Assembly: GCF_026409565.1 (NCBI RefSeq)
Contig: NZ_CP112881.1
Coordinates: 3,603,501-3,667,500, forward strand
Source of the DNA: Sneathiella aquimaris
Lineage (GTDB): Bacteria; Pseudomonadota; Alphaproteobacteria; Sneathiellales; Sneathiellaceae
Reading direction: 5' to 3'
DNA length: 64,000 nucleotides
The position numbers and the translations under genes were made by a program. Below the pieces are notes generated by a model. That model made no database searches, was not told the origin of the DNA, and saw only the letters and a program-made list of their open reading frames with translations. Within the stretch, counting starts at the first letter, position 1, and every line of letters begins with the position of its first letter. This document shows positions 25,923 to 35,028 of this stretch, in pieces.

Positions 25923-26759
25923 CTATGCTTTTAGTTTAAAACCTTTGCGAAAAAGCAACCAAACGACAGCGTAGAGGAATAAATCAAGCAACCCGACGAT
26001 GATGGCACCCTGCACAAGAGAGCTGTCAGATGTCCCGATAAACCCATACCGGAAACCGTCGATCATGTAGAAAAAGGGATTGATATGGCTGAGGTCGTAC
26101 CAGATGCCGCTCAATCGCTCGACCGAATAGAATGTTCCTGAGAGAAAGGAGAGCGGCATAATCACAAAATTCGTCACCGCAGCAATATGATCGAATTTGT
26201 CTGAAATGATGCCACCAATAATGCCAAGCAATGACAGCATCAAACCCGCGGCAACCAGGAAATACAAAATGGCTGGCAGGGAATGGATTTGAAGGTCGAT
26301 AAAGAACCACATGCACACGGTCACAACCAGCCCGACAACCATTCCCCGGGCGAGGCCGGACAACGCATAGGCCAGTGTCAGCTCAGACGCCGAAAGCGGT
26401 GGCATCAGGACGTCCACAATATTCCCTTGAACTTTCGCAATCACCAGCGAAGAGGATGTATTTGCAAAGGCGTTTTGAATAACCGACATCATGATGAGGC
26501 CCGGCGCCAGAAAGTTGGCAAAACTGACGGCACCGTCATAGCGTTCGCCATTCCCGAAAGCGAGCGTGAAGATGGCCAGAAACAGCATAGTGGTCATCAT
26601 AGGAGCAAAAACGGTTTGCAGGGGAACCTTGAGGAACCGTTTAATTTCCTTCGAAAGGAGCGTATAAAGACCCAGCCAGTTTAAAAAAGCGGCGCGACCT
26701 GTTACCGGCCGGTCAGCATTTGAAAGGGCGGTCTGATTTTCTGTTGTGCGGATTGTCAT
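25923..26759 (-). CDS. ABC-2 type transporter permease
   Basis: 278 residues with six membrane segments in the ABC-2 layout: TM1 at about 48-66 after FLKVPLQTVFAPMMTT, the conserved loop FLAPGLIMMSVIQNAFANTSSSLVIAKVQGNIVDVLMPPLSASEL, and the C-terminal signature LSFLSGTFYSVERL...INPFFYMIDGFRYGFIG. It would form the channel of an exporter for a polysaccharide, drug or lipid. No ATPase gene is adjacent, so its partner is elsewhere. A minus-strand gene upstream of argD but with its own promoter region. Confidence 0.9.
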   Translation of the reverse strand: MTIRTTENQTALSNADRPVTGRAAFLNWLGLYTLLSKEIKRFLKVPLQTVFAPMMTTMLFLAIFTLAFGNGERYDGAVSFANFLAPGLIMMSVIQNAFANTSSSLVIAKVQGNIVDVLMPPLSASELTLAYALSGLARGMVVGLVVTVCMWFFIDLQIHSLPAILYFLVAAGLMLSLLGIIGGIISDKFDHIAAVTNFVIMPLSFLSGTFYSVERLSGIWYDLSHINPFFYMIDGFRYGFIGTSDSSLVQGAIIVGLLDLFLYAVVWLLFRKGFKLKA

Positions 26760-26875
26760 GGGCCTTTAAATATTCCCTATAGACAAAAGGTGCAAGCTAT
26801 CCTTGTCACAGTTTTTGTGAAAATTGGAACAATCAAGCATATAGACACCATCATTACGACAGGTTGGAGAAGGTT

Positions 26876-27223
26876 ATGTCCGTTAAAATATTACACAATC
26901 CAAGATGCAGCAAATCCCGCCAGACACTCGATCTTATTCGGGAAAAAGGGATTGAGCCGCTGGTCATCGAATATTTAAAAACCCCGCCAACCAAACAGGA
27001 ATTGACTGAAATTCTGTCAAAGCTTGGTATTAAACCCCGGGATTTAATGCGCAAAGGGGAAGCCGAATACAAAGAAAACAGCCTTTCAGATCCCTCTCTT
27101 AGCGATGAGCAGCTTATTGACGCAATGGTCGCAATTCCCAAACTGATTGAGCGTCCCATTGTTCTTAACGGGGACAAAGTGCGCATTGGTCGCCCGCCTG
27201 AATCTGTCCTTGAAATTCTATAA
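26876..27223 (+). CDS. arsC: Arsenate reductase, ArsC family (glutaredoxin-dependent type)
   Basis: 115 residues from ATG 26876, preceded by GGAGAAGG. HNPRCSKSRQTLDLI holds the reactive Cys11 of the ArsC/Spx/YffB superfamily, followed by PLVIEYLKTPPTKQEL and the C-terminal RPIVLNGDKVRIGRPPESVLEIL. These and the arginine-rich KPRDLMRKGEAEY segment point to the true ArsC branch, which reduces arsenate to arsenite with glutathione and glutaredoxin. No arsB, arsR or acr3 gene is adjacent, so an arsenic-resistance role is not supported by context, and YffB-like function remains possible. Confidence 0.82.
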   Translation: MSVKILHNPRCSKSRQTLDLIREKGIEPLVIEYLKTPPTKQELTEILSKLGIKPRDLMRKGEAEYKENSLSDPSLSDEQLIDAMVAIPKLIERPIVLNGDKVRIGRPPESVLEIL

Positions 27224-27243
27224 GAGAAACGGCTCAGACTTTG

Positions 27244-28170
27244 GTGGACACAACAGACGATCTCGTCATCGGCCTGCGAGCAGGGAACCGCGCGGCCCTG
27301 GCACGCGCCATAACCCTTGTTGAAAATAATGGCAAGGGAACCGGCGACCTGCTGCAAAAGCTGGCACCCTCTCTTGGTCATTCGATGGTTGTTGGCTTCA
27401 CCGGGGCCCCGGGGGCTGGCAAGTCGACGTTGGTTGGCGCGTATGTCAGGGAATTGCGAAGCCGGGGAAAATCTGTTGGTGTGATTGCGGTCGACCCGTC
27501 CAGCCCGTTAAGCGGCGGGGCCGTTCTTGGCGATCGCATTCGGATGAGTGAACATGCGACCGATCCCGACGTTTTTGTGCGCAGCCTCGCCTCTCGCGGA
27601 CATTTAGGGGGCCTGAGCCGATCCGCGTCCCATGTAATCGACATAATGGATGCCTTCGGCAAGGACGTTATTGTTCTGGAGACTGTGGGAGCAGGTCAGT
27701 CTGAGGTTGAGGTGGCCGATATTGCCGATGTCAAAGTGGTGGTCTGCGCCCCCGGCCTTGGGGATGATGTTCAGGCGATTAAAGCCGGCATTCTGGAAAT
27801 TGCGGATATTCTTGTGGTCAACAAAGCGGATAATCCGTTGGCAGAGCGCACCGCCCGCCAGCTTGAAGCCCGGACAACCGGTGCGTTAAGCCGCAAAATC
27901 CCGGTCCTTAAAACAATTGCCGTGGAAAATCAGGGACTGGACCTATTATCGGAAGCGATTGAAACACAGCATCATTTACGAGATCACGCCCAGAAAGAAA
28001 AAGACCGGCCCCGAAAACTGCTTAAAACCACGACACTGGAATTTCTGTCGTCAAAACTGGACGAAGACAATCAAGCTCTTGATTTAATATCAGAAAAACT
28101 AGTGCGGGGGGAAATCAGCTTTGAAGAAGCGGCCCGTCAGTGCCTCGAAATCGCCTCCAAACAAGTGTGA
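27244..28170 (+). CDS. meaB: MeaB-type GTPase, chaperone of B12-dependent acyl-CoA mutases
   Basis: 308 residues from GTG 27244 (a TTG one codon upstream is possible). SIMIBI G3E GTPase: Walker A GAPGAGKST (about 58-66), VIAVDPSSPLSGGAVLGDRIRM, VLETVGAGQSEVEVADIADV (Walker B/switch region) and the guanine-specific VVNKAD. MeaB protects and reloads adenosylcobalamin in methylmalonyl-CoA or ethylmalonyl-CoA mutase. The ethylmalonyl-CoA mutase gene is 13 kb away in this window and is the probable client. It follows arsC by 20 bases and may share its transcript. Confidence 0.95.
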   Translation: MDTTDDLVIGLRAGNRAALARAITLVENNGKGTGDLLQKLAPSLGHSMVVGFTGAPGAGKSTLVGAYVRELRSRGKSVGVIAVDPSSPLSGGAVLGDRIRMSEHATDPDVFVRSLASRGHLGGLSRSASHVIDIMDAFGKDVIVLETVGAGQSEVEVADIADVKVVVCAPGLGDDVQAIKAGILEIADILVVNKADNPLAERTARQLEARTTGALSRKIPVLKTIAVENQGLDLLSEAIETQHHLRDHAQKEKDRPRKLLKTTTLEFLSSKLDEDNQALDLISEKLVRGEISFEEAARQCLEIASKQV

Positions 28171-28297
28171 TCTACGCCTCTTTATGTGCATTTCTCAACT
28201 TCCAGCTTTTCATTGCAGCGCACAATATATAAGCTGTCGCACAAGCCAGGGCGCAAACACCCCGGAATGATAATAAAACATAAAGAGGAGATTTCTC

Positions 28298-29482
28298 ATG
28301 GCAGAAGCCGTCATCGTTTCCACAGCACGAACCCCCATTGGTAAAGCCTATCGCGGCGCCTTCAACAACACCCATGGCGCAGATCTGGGTGGCCATGTGA
28401 TCAAGCATGCCGTCGAACGGGCTGGAATTGATCCCGCTGAAGTAGAAGACGTCTTAATGGGTGTTGCCAATCCAGAAGGTGCAGCAGGCGGCAATATTGC
28501 CCGACAGGCCCTTTTGCGCGCCGGCCTTCCAATCACAACATCCGGTGCAACCGTCAATCGCTTTTGTTCCTCAGGATTGCAAACAATCTCGATGGCCGCT
28601 CAGCGCGTGATTGCAGACGGGGTTCCGGTAATGGTTGCCGGTGGTCTGGAAAGCATCAGCCTTGTTCAAAATGAACATATGAACCAGTTCCGCTATCAAA
28701 ATGAATGGCTGGTCGCGAATAAACCTGCCATTTACGACCCAATGCTGAAAACAGCTGAAACTGTTGCAACACGGTATGGCATTTCTCGCGATGCGCAGGA
28801 CGAATATGGTTACCAGAGCCAGATGCGAACCGCTGCGGGGCAAGAAGCCGGCCGCTTCGACAAAGAAATCGTGCCAATGACCACCAAAAAACTGTTGGTC
28901 AACAAGGAAACCGGCGAAACACTTGAAGAAGAAGTGACCCTGACCAAAGACGAAGGCAATCGCCCGGAAACAACACTCGAAGGCTTGCAAAGCCTGAAAC
29001 CTGTTATGGGTGAGGACTGCTTCATCACCGCCGGTAACGCAAGTCAGCTTTCTGACGGTGCTTCCGCCTGTGTTGTGATGGACTCAAAACTTGCCCAACA
29101 GCGCAATATCGAGCCACTCGGCACTTACCGCGGACTTGTCGTCGCTGGTTGTGAGCCAGATGAAATGGGAATTGGTCCTGTCTATGCTATCCCAAAATTG
29201 CTGGAACGCAACGGTCTGAAAATGGATGACATTGGTCTTTGGGAACTCAACGAAGCCTTTGCTGTTCAGGTTCTGTATTGCCGTGACAAACTGGGTATTC
29301 CAAACGAACTGCTGAACGTTGATGGTGGCGCAATTTCCATCGGCCATCCTTACGGTATGTCCGGTGCCCGTATGACAGGCCACGCCTTGATTGAAGGAAA
29401 ACGCCGCGGCGCAAAATATGTCGTGACAACAATGTGTATTGGCGGCGGAATGGGCGCAGCAGCTCTGTTCGAAGTCAACTAA
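28298..29482 (+). CDS. Acetyl-CoA C-acyltransferase (thiolase)
   Basis: 394 residues, a type II/I thiolase. The nucleophile is in [12 protein letters not shown] (about 88-99), the catalytic His in [17 protein letters not shown], the second Cys in [16 protein letters not shown], and NEAFAVQ is intact. It condenses two acetyl-CoA to acetoacetyl-CoA or cleaves 3-ketoacyl-CoA; the sequence does not decide which. AAAGAGGAG lies seven bases before the ATG. Position between meaB and the ETF/hbd genes suggests it may feed acetoacetyl-CoA into the ethylmalonyl-CoA pathway, but beta-oxidation is equally possible. It ends at a strong terminator. Confidence 0.9.
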   Translation: MAEAVIVSTARTPIGKAYRGAFNNTHGADLGGHVIKHAVERAGIDPAEVEDVLMGVANPEGAAGGNIARQALLRAGLPITTSGATVNRFCSSGLQTISMAAQRVIADGVPVMVAGGLESISLVQNEHMNQFRYQNEWLVANKPAIYDPMLKTAETVATRYGISRDAQDEYGYQSQMRTAAGQEAGRFDKEIVPMTTKKLLVNKETGETLEEEVTLTKDEGNRPETTLEGLQSLKPVMGEDCFITAGNASQLSDGASACVVMDSKLAQQRNIEPLGTYRGLVVAGCEPDEMGIGPVYAIPKLLERNGLKMDDIGLWELNEAFAVQVLYCRDKLGIPNELLNVDGGAISIGHPYGMSGARMTGHALIEGKRRGAKYVVTTMCIGGGMGAAALFEVN

Positions 29483-29499
29483 GCAACGCACCAACCCAT

Positions 29500-29532
29500 A
29501 AAACCGGCCCCGTAAAAAGGGCCGGTTTTTTT
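29500..29532 (+). terminator. Intrinsic terminator after the thiolase gene
   Basis: AAAACCGGCCC (29500-29510) pairs with GGGCCGGTTTT (29519-29529) around an 8-base loop, followed by a run of T to 29532. The remaining bases to 29795 hold nothing I can identify apart from the presumed promoter region of the next gene. Confidence 0.92.
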
Positions 29533-29795
29533 GTGCCTTCACAGGAAATAATCAATCCTTGCGTCATCATAGGGCCACCATTTTTTGAACGTTTTCCCCC
29601 TCAGAGAAATGGCCTTAATGGCGGACACATCCACTGATCGGCCCAAGACCTTTTGGCTAGGGTACAAACAAAACTTTGAATACAAGGATCCTTCTCTCAT
29701 TTTCTGAAAAACGCCAAAAAGTGTTAATCGCTTTCCGGCCCCCGCCTTTTGTATTTCTTTATAGTTTTTTCATTATATTAGAGTACCTTAGAAAG

Positions 29796-30287
29796 ATGGC
29801 ACAGGATTTTGAGGATACAGAAGAGGCGCTTGACCTGATCCCTTCTGATTTGGACGAGGCAACCCATGCGGAAATGCTGGCGCTTTACCGGGAAAGTACG
29901 CGAACCATGCTGTTTGCAAAAACCCGGCAATGGCGGACGCTAGGGGCGGCGTGCCTGTCCCATGCTGCGTTGGTAACAATCGGACATTTACTCGCCAAAG
30001 AAACTTTTCATCATCAGGCATTGGTCATTCTCTCATTTTTGATTTCTGCCATCAGTGTGTGCATTTTGGTCATCTATCAATTTTGGCAGCATACTGAAAT
30101 GCAAAAGCTGCGCCGGATAACAGGTTTTCTGTCCAGTTATTTTCAACATATCCGGCATATCAAATCGCGGAGTGAAGCAAACATTCACCGTTATATCCTG
30201 CTGGTAATCATGATTATTTCCATCGTCGTGTCGAATACGATTGCGTATATTGCCTACCTGCCATTACTGTCTGTTGGCACCCCGTAG
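29796..30287 (+). CDS. Hypothetical membrane protein
   Basis: 163 residues from ATG 29796; the frame stays open to 29676, but the added part is A/T-rich and includes an atypical hydrophobic stretch, so the later start is preferred although its ribosome binding site (TTAGAAAG) is poor. The N-terminal acidic region (EDTEEALDLIPSDLDEATHAEMLALYRES) is followed by three or four membrane segments (about 50-66, 75-95, 133-150). A basic loop (KLRRITGFLSSYFQHIRHIKSR) lies on the cytoplasmic side. I do not recognise the family; nothing adjacent is functionally linked. Confidence 0.6.
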   Translation: MAQDFEDTEEALDLIPSDLDEATHAEMLALYRESTRTMLFAKTRQWRTLGAACLSHAALVTIGHLLAKETFHHQALVILSFLISAISVCILVIYQFWQHTEMQKLRRITGFLSSYFQHIRHIKSRSEANIHRYILLVIMIISIVVSNTIAYIAYLPLLSVGTP

Positions 30288-30405
30288 CATCAGTATTTGG
30301 TAATTTTTTCGCTGTATCACTTCCCCATAACGCCCTATGACAAGAACCGTCAGGTGACTTCCTTCTACTGGTGAAACGCCTAATAATAAAAAACAGGGAT
30401 CACGA

Positions 30406-31308
30406 ATGCGCCCCGCACCAACAAAAAAAACGCTTGGCTATCTTGCTGCTTTCACAATTGTATTTCTTTGGTCCGGATGGATCGTGACCAGCCGTTTCGG
30501 CGCAACCTCGGCTCTAACCATTTATGATATTACCGCCATGCGGTACGGTATATCCGGACTGATCGTGCTTCCGATCGCTTTTTATTATAAGCCATGGCGA
30601 GGTTTAACAATCCGGCGGATTGCCGCCGTTTCATTGTTCTCCGGCTTTCCTTACACCCTCGTGGTCTATCAAGCCTTCACATTGGCCCCCGCCGCCCATG
30701 GCGGGGTCTTCATGAACGGGGTTCTCCCGGCCATTACGGTAGGACTTGGCTGGCTTTGGTTTAAAGATAAGCCACACCGGGTTCAAATAGGAGGAACCGT
30801 CTTGATCATCATCGGGGCCTCGGTGACATTGTTTGGCAGCGATGCCAACCAAATGGATACCAGTTGGCAGGGCGACCTGTTGTTTATGCTGGGGGGCTTA
30901 TGCTTCGCCCTTTACATGGTAATGACCCGACTTTGGTCGCTTACAGCAACCCAGGTTCTTTTCTGCTCCTCCGTTGTGAACGGGGTTATTTTTACGCCCC
31001 TCTGGTTTTTCTTCCTGCCAAGCGGGCTTTCCGAAGCAAGCGCCCTGGATATTGGGTTGCAGGCCCTGTATCAGGGAATATTGGCAACATTGTTCGGTAT
31101 GGTCATCGTGGCGTTTGCTGTCCGTCATATCGGTGCGCCGCCAACCGCCGCTTTTATGTCAGGCGTGCCTGCCATTGCGGCGTTTCTTGGGGTTCTTCTT
31201 TTGGGGGAAGAATTTGGTCTGATGGGCTGGATCAGCATTCTCATTCTGACGCCCGGAGTGTTAATGACAGCCCTTTGGAACAGCCACGCACCCACACAGA
31301 AAACCTGA
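30406..31308 (+). CDS. DMT-superfamily (EamA) transporter
   Basis: 300 residues with ten membrane helices as two EamA repeats: helices 1-5 (about residues 10-145) and 6-10 (about 158-295). Characteristic segments are FTIVFLWSGWIVTSRFGA at the start, GVLPAITVGLGWLWFKDKP closing the first repeat and MSGVPAIAAFLGVLLLGEEFGLMGWISILILTPGVLM in the second. The family exports amino acids, purines or drugs; the substrate cannot be predicted. Single-gene unit, convergent with hbd. Confidence 0.9.
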   Translation: MRPAPTKKTLGYLAAFTIVFLWSGWIVTSRFGATSALTIYDITAMRYGISGLIVLPIAFYYKPWRGLTIRRIAAVSLFSGFPYTLVVYQAFTLAPAAHGGVFMNGVLPAITVGLGWLWFKDKPHRVQIGGTVLIIIGASVTLFGSDANQMDTSWQGDLLFMLGGLCFALYMVMTRLWSLTATQVLFCSSVVNGVIFTPLWFFFLPSGLSEASALDIGLQALYQGILATLFGMVIVAFAVRHIGAPPTAAFMSGVPAIAAFLGVLLLGEEFGLMGWISILILTPGVLMTALWNSHAPTQKT

Positions 31309-31324
31309 ATAAGTCCAATAAAAA

Positions 31325-31346
31325 GCCCCGGCAAACTGTCCGGGGC
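31325..31346 (-). terminator. Intrinsic terminator of the etfBA-hbd transcript
   Basis: GCCCCGG (31325-31331) and CCGGGGC (31340-31346) form a 7-bp GC stem. On the minus strand the stem is followed by TTTTTA, the right side for the hbd gene ending at 31375. Confidence 0.85.
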
Positions 31347-31374
31347 AATCCATCATTTTTAATCGGTGACGTCC

Positions 31375-32247
31375 CTAGCGAGTAGGTGTCGGAACATCTG
31401 TCGTGTAATCGTAAAAACCACGACCGGTTTTTTGGCCCAGCCAACCAGCTTCAACATATTTCACAAGAAGCGGGCAAGGACGGTATTTCGTATCCGCCAG
31501 CCCTTCATACAGAACCTGCATGATCGAGAGGCACACATCCAGACCGATAAAGTCCGCCAATTGCAACGGCCCCATTGGGTGATTTGCACCCAGACGCATC
31601 CCGGAATCAATTGCTTGAACAGATCCCACACCTTCATACAGCGTATAAATCGCCTCATTGATCATCGGAAGAAGGATCCGGTTCACAATAAAGGCAGGGA
31701 AGTCTTCTGCCGGTGTTGGGGTTTTGCCCAGTTTAGCCGTCAATTCGCGAATGGTCGAAAAAGTTTCCTCACTTGTCGCAATTCCGCGAATAAGTTCGAC
31801 AAGTTTCATGACCGGCACAGGGTTCATGAAATGCATGCCCATGAACTGCGCCGGACGATCAGTGACCGCGGCAAGCCGGGTCACTGAAATCGAGGATGTA
31901 TTGGTCGCGATAATTGCCTCTGGCTTCAACTGCGGTCCGAGAGGAGCAAGAATGGCTTTCTTGATTTCCTCATTTTCGGTGGCCGCTTCGATGACCAGAT
32001 CAATTTCCGAAAGATATGTATCGTCCAAGACCGGAGATATCCGACCGAGCGCCGCCAGCATATCTCCTTCATCAAGCTTACCGCGGCCAACCTGCCGCTG
32101 CATATTCTCTTCAATAACCTTCAGACCTTTGTCCAGTTGATCCTGGGAAATGTCTTTCAAGAAAACGTCGAGACCAGCAATGGCCATCACATGGGCAATA
32201 CCATTGCCCATCTGACCCGCTCCGATAACGCCTACTTTTTTAATCAT
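31375..32247 (-). CDS. hbd: 3-hydroxybutyryl-CoA dehydrogenase
   Basis: 290 residues. NAD-binding GVIGAGQMGNGIAHVMAIAG (6-25), catalytic region TNTSSISVT (about 115-123), FMGMHFMNPVPVMKLVELI with the catalytic His, and NRILLPMINEAI with the Asn. The C-terminal half matches the compact Hbd/PaaH type. It interconverts acetoacetyl-CoA and 3-hydroxybutyryl-CoA, the second step of the ethylmalonyl-CoA pathway and of polyhydroxybutyrate-type metabolism. It follows etfA by 65 bases on the same strand, an order (etfB-etfA-hbd) common in alphaproteobacteria. Confidence 0.94.
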   Translation of the reverse strand: MIKKVGVIGAGQMGNGIAHVMAIAGLDVFLKDISQDQLDKGLKVIEENMQRQVGRGKLDEGDMLAALGRISPVLDDTYLSEIDLVIEAATENEEIKKAILAPLGPQLKPEAIIATNTSSISVTRLAAVTDRPAQFMGMHFMNPVPVMKLVELIRGIATSEETFSTIRELTAKLGKTPTPAEDFPAFIVNRILLPMINEAIYTLYEGVGSVQAIDSGMRLGANHPMGPLQLADFIGLDVCLSIMQVLYEGLADTKYRPCPLLVKYVEAGWLGQKTGRGFYDYTTDVPTPTR

Positions 32248-32312
32248 GCTTGCTGTCCTGTCACATCCAATTCAAACGGATCATGCGCCGGAATTATCGC
32301 TATTACAACCCA

Positions 32313-33242
32313 TTAAAGGGCTTCTTCCAATTCAGGCAGAGCCTTGAAGAGATCTGCAACAAGACCATAATCAGCCACCTGGAAAATAGGGGCTTCTTCG
32401 TCTTTGTTGATCGCAACGATCACTTTACTGTCTTTCATACCGGCCAAATGCTGGATCGCACCGGAAATACCAACAGCAATATACAGCTCGGGCGCCACAA
32501 CTTTACCGGTCTGACCAACCTGATAGTCATTGGGCACAAACCCGGCATCCACCGCGGCGCGACTTGCACCAACAGCAGCACCCAGTTTATCTGCAACAGC
32601 TTCGATCAATGGGAAGTTATCGCCAGACTGCATACCCCGACCACCAGAAATCACGATCTTGGCAGCGGTCAGTTCAGGGCGCTCGGATTTAGAAAGCTCT
32701 GCACCCACAAATGTGGCAAGACCACTATCTGCTGCAGCTGAACCATTTTCGACCGTGGCAGACCCACCTTCAGCCGCCGCCGCAGCGAAAGCAGTTGTCC
32801 GGACGGTAATGACCTTCTTGGCATCGGATGACTGAACCGTCGCCATCGCGTTACCCGCGTAGATCGGACGGACAAAAGTGTCAGCAGAGACAACGGCTGT
32901 GATTTCTGAAATCTGTGCCACGTCCAACAAAGCGGCAACACGCGGCAAAATGTTTTTGCCGGATGTGGTTGCAGGCGCAACAACAGCATCATATTCAGCC
33001 GCAAGGCTAACAATCAGATCGGCTGTATTTTCAGCAAGCGCATTTGTGTATGCAGCGTCGTCAACAAGAACAACCTTTGCAACACCCGCAACTTTCGCAG
33101 CTTCGTCTGCAACAGCAGAACATCCACTACCAGCAACCAAAATATGGACGTCGCCGCCCAGTTCAGTCGCTGCCGTAACAGCGTTCAGGGTCGCCGCGCC
33201 CAATGCGGCGTTATCATGATCCGCAAATACAAGAACAGTCAT
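32313..33242 (-). CDS. etfA: Electron transfer flavoprotein alpha subunit
   Basis: 309 residues. The FAD-binding C-terminal domain has [39 protein letters not shown] (about 185-225), then [53 protein letters not shown], the ETF-alpha signature. With EtfB it collects electrons from acyl-CoA dehydrogenases, here plausibly including methylsuccinyl-CoA dehydrogenase, and passes them to ETF-quinone oxidoreductase. Its ATG overlaps the etfB stop by one base (TAATG). Confidence 0.97.
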   Translation of the reverse strand: MTVLVFADHDNAALGAATLNAVTAATELGGDVHILVAGSGCSAVADEAAKVAGVAKVVLVDDAAYTNALAENTADLIVSLAAEYDAVVAPATTSGKNILPRVAALLDVAQISEITAVVSADTFVRPIYAGNAMATVQSSDAKKVITVRTTAFAAAAAEGGSATVENGSAAADSGLATFVGAELSKSERPELTAAKIVISGGRGMQSGDNFPLIEAVADKLGAAVGASRAAVDAGFVPNDYQVGQTGKVVAPELYIAVGISGAIQHLAGMKDSKVIVAINKDEEAPIFQVADYGLVADLFKALPELEEAL

Positions 33243-33991
33243 TAGATAACTCCCGCTTCATTTTTGAGTTTCTCTACCAACTCAGCAACACTTTCAACCA
33301 TAACACCGGCTTCGCGTTTTGCTGGCTCTTCGACTTTCAGTGTCGTCAAGCGCAGACCAACATCCACACCAAGATCCGCAACTGATTTTTCATCAATTGG
33401 CTTTTTCTTGGCTTTCATGATGTTTGGAAGGGAGGCGTAACGAGGCTCGTTCAGGCGCAGATCTGTCGTAACAACAGCGGGCATTTTAAGATCAACGGTT
33501 TGCAGACCGCCATCAATTTCCCGGGTTACCTTGACAGAGCCTTCGCCCAGGTCAACTTCAGATGCAAACGTACCCTGAGACCAACCGAGAAGCGCAGACA
33601 GCATCTGACCGGTCTGGTTGCTATCATCATCGATGGCCTGTTTACCAACAATAATAAGATCGGGTTTTTCTTCCTCGGCAACCGCTTTGATCAGCTTGGC
33701 AACACCGAGAGGTTCAACCTCATCATCGGTTTTCACAAGGATACCGCGATCAGCACCCATCGCAAGCGCGGTGCGAATGGTTTCCTGAGCCGCTTGCGGG
33801 CCAACAGAAACGGCAATAACTTCAGTTGCTTTGCCAGCTTCTTTTAAACGGAGGGCTTCTTCAACGGCAATTTCGTCGAAGGGATTCATAGACATTTTAA
33901 CGTTTGCTAGGTCTACACCTGTGTTGTCCGCTTTAACACGGATCTTCACATTGTAGTCTACGACACGCTTTACAGCGACGAGAACTTTCAT
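33242..33991 (-). CDS. etfB: Electron transfer flavoprotein beta subunit
   Basis: 249 residues from ATG 33991 ([20 protein letters not shown]), the normal ETF-beta start, with GGGAG upstream; the frame is open further up but adds 21 residues foreign to the family. The signature [44 protein letters not shown] is intact. Binds AMP and pairs with EtfA. Upstream lie the cobalamin adenosyltransferase and HIG1-type genes on the same strand, separated by about 200 bases that may hold its own promoter. Confidence 0.97.
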   Translation of the reverse strand: MKVLVAVKRVVDYNVKIRVKADNTGVDLANVKMSMNPFDEIAVEEALRLKEAGKATEVIAVSVGPQAAQETIRTALAMGADRGILVKTDDEVEPLGVAKLIKAVAEEEKPDLIIVGKQAIDDDSNQTGQMLSALLGWSQGTFASEVDLGEGSVKVTREIDGGLQTVDLKMPAVVTTDLRLNEPRYASLPNIMKAKKKPIDEKSVADLGVDVGLRLTTLKVEEPAKREAGVMVESVAELVEKLKNEAGVI

Positions 33992-34190
33992 GGATCGGTT
34001 ATCTCCCAAGCCAAATTTACCCTTCGGTCCTGTTAGTCTTTCACAAACCAACATCCGTTAAGGGGGGGTTTTACGGTTATTTCGGCGGTGCACAATAATT
34101 AGCAAATGACAATCTGTCAAATTACTGACGCTGCCTTTTTATTCATTGGCCCCGACAGTACTTTTAACGGACATTTCAAGCCTGTAAAGA

Positions 34191-34754
34191 CTATCTATTT
34201 TCTCCCGGAACCCAAAGAACGTCCTTTGCCCCTTTTTTATTGTTGTAGCGGGCCAAAACAAACAAAAGATCAGAAAGCCTATTCACATAACTTATTGAAA
34301 TACTGTTTATATTTTCAATTTCTGAAAGTGAAACCATTCTGCGCTCTGCCCTGCGACAAACTGTCCGGGCATGATGAAGATGCGCTGAAAGCGCCGATCC
34401 TCCGGGAAGAATAAACGAATTCAGAGGGGCCAGGTCGGAATTTAGCGAATCAATTTCCTGCTCAAGCCGATCGACCTGGACCTGAACTATCCGTAGAGGT
34501 GGATATTTGGGATTCTCGACTTCAGGGGTACAAAGGTCCGCCCCCAAATCAAACAAATCATTCTGAATACGGCTCAATAACCGATCCATGTCGCCATCTG
34601 CGTGAAGGCGTGCAAGGCCAATGACAGCGTTAAGTTCATCCACATCACCGTAGGCATCCACGCGAACGCTATCTTTGGAAACACGTTCGCCAGAGCCAAG
34701 AGACGTTTGCCCCTTATCCCCACCACGGGTATAAATTTTCGTAAGTTTCACCAT
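34191..34754 (-). CDS. Cob(I)yrinic acid a,c-diamide adenosyltransferase, PduO type
   Basis: 187 residues from ATG 34754 (MVKLTKIYTRGGDKGQTSLGSG), the family's standard start; the 11 extra codons upstream overlap the preceding gene and are rejected. The ATP-binding motif TKIYTRGGDKGQTSL is at 5-19; FILPGGSALSAHLHHARTVCRRAER and the final NRLSDLLFVLARYNN complete the signature. It transfers adenosine from ATP to cobalamin, giving the adenosylcobalamin required by Ecm and NrdJ encoded in this window. It follows the HIG1-like gene by 8 bases. Confidence 0.94.
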   Translation of the reverse strand: MVKLTKIYTRGGDKGQTSLGSGERVSKDSVRVDAYGDVDELNAVIGLARLHADGDMDRLLSRIQNDLFDLGADLCTPEVENPKYPPLRIVQVQVDRLEQEIDSLNSDLAPLNSFILPGGSALSAHLHHARTVCRRAERRMVSLSEIENINSISISYVNRLSDLLFVLARYNNKKGAKDVLWVPGENR

Positions 34755-34762
34755 TTTACTTT

Positions 34763-34957
34763 TTATCCACCGGACGATTTCAGCCAAATGCTGATCATGA
34801 TGAGAAGGATCGCCAGCGCCTGAAACGCAATTCTCCAGCGCATCAAAATATTACTGGTACTTCGATTGTTATCTTTCCTGCGGCCAAGGTTTAGTATACC
34901 CAGCAGAACAACAAGTGCGGTGGCAGCGAAGGCTGCGATTATAAAATAGTCAAGCAT
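34763..34957 (-). CDS. HIG1-like twin-transmembrane small protein
   Basis: 64 residues: helix 1 at 3-24, a basic loop (NLGRRKDNNRSTSN) and helix 2 at about 42-59, preceded by the sequence LMRWRIAFQALAI. RWRIAFQ resembles the R-x-R-x3-Q core of HIG1 domains (hypoxia-induced, cytochrome-oxidase-associated). Small proteins of this kind are regularly found just before the cobalamin adenosyltransferase in alphaproteobacteria, and the spacing here (8 bases) supports co-transcription. Role in those bacteria is not established; association with respiratory complexes is inference. Confidence 0.75.
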   Translation of the reverse strand: MLDYFIIAAFAATALVVLLGILNLGRRKDNNRSTSNILMRWRIAFQALAILLIMISIWLKSSGG

Positions 34958-35028
34958 AAGGGTTCGAATAGCATATTATCCGGCCTCGACCAAGAACAAC
35001 GCAGACAAAAAAGGACAGCGATCACAGA

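Noticed and set aside
26876-27223. Arsenic-resistance operon
   Set aside because: arsC is without arsR, arsB or acr3 beside it and is followed by meaB, so context does not support a resistance cassette.
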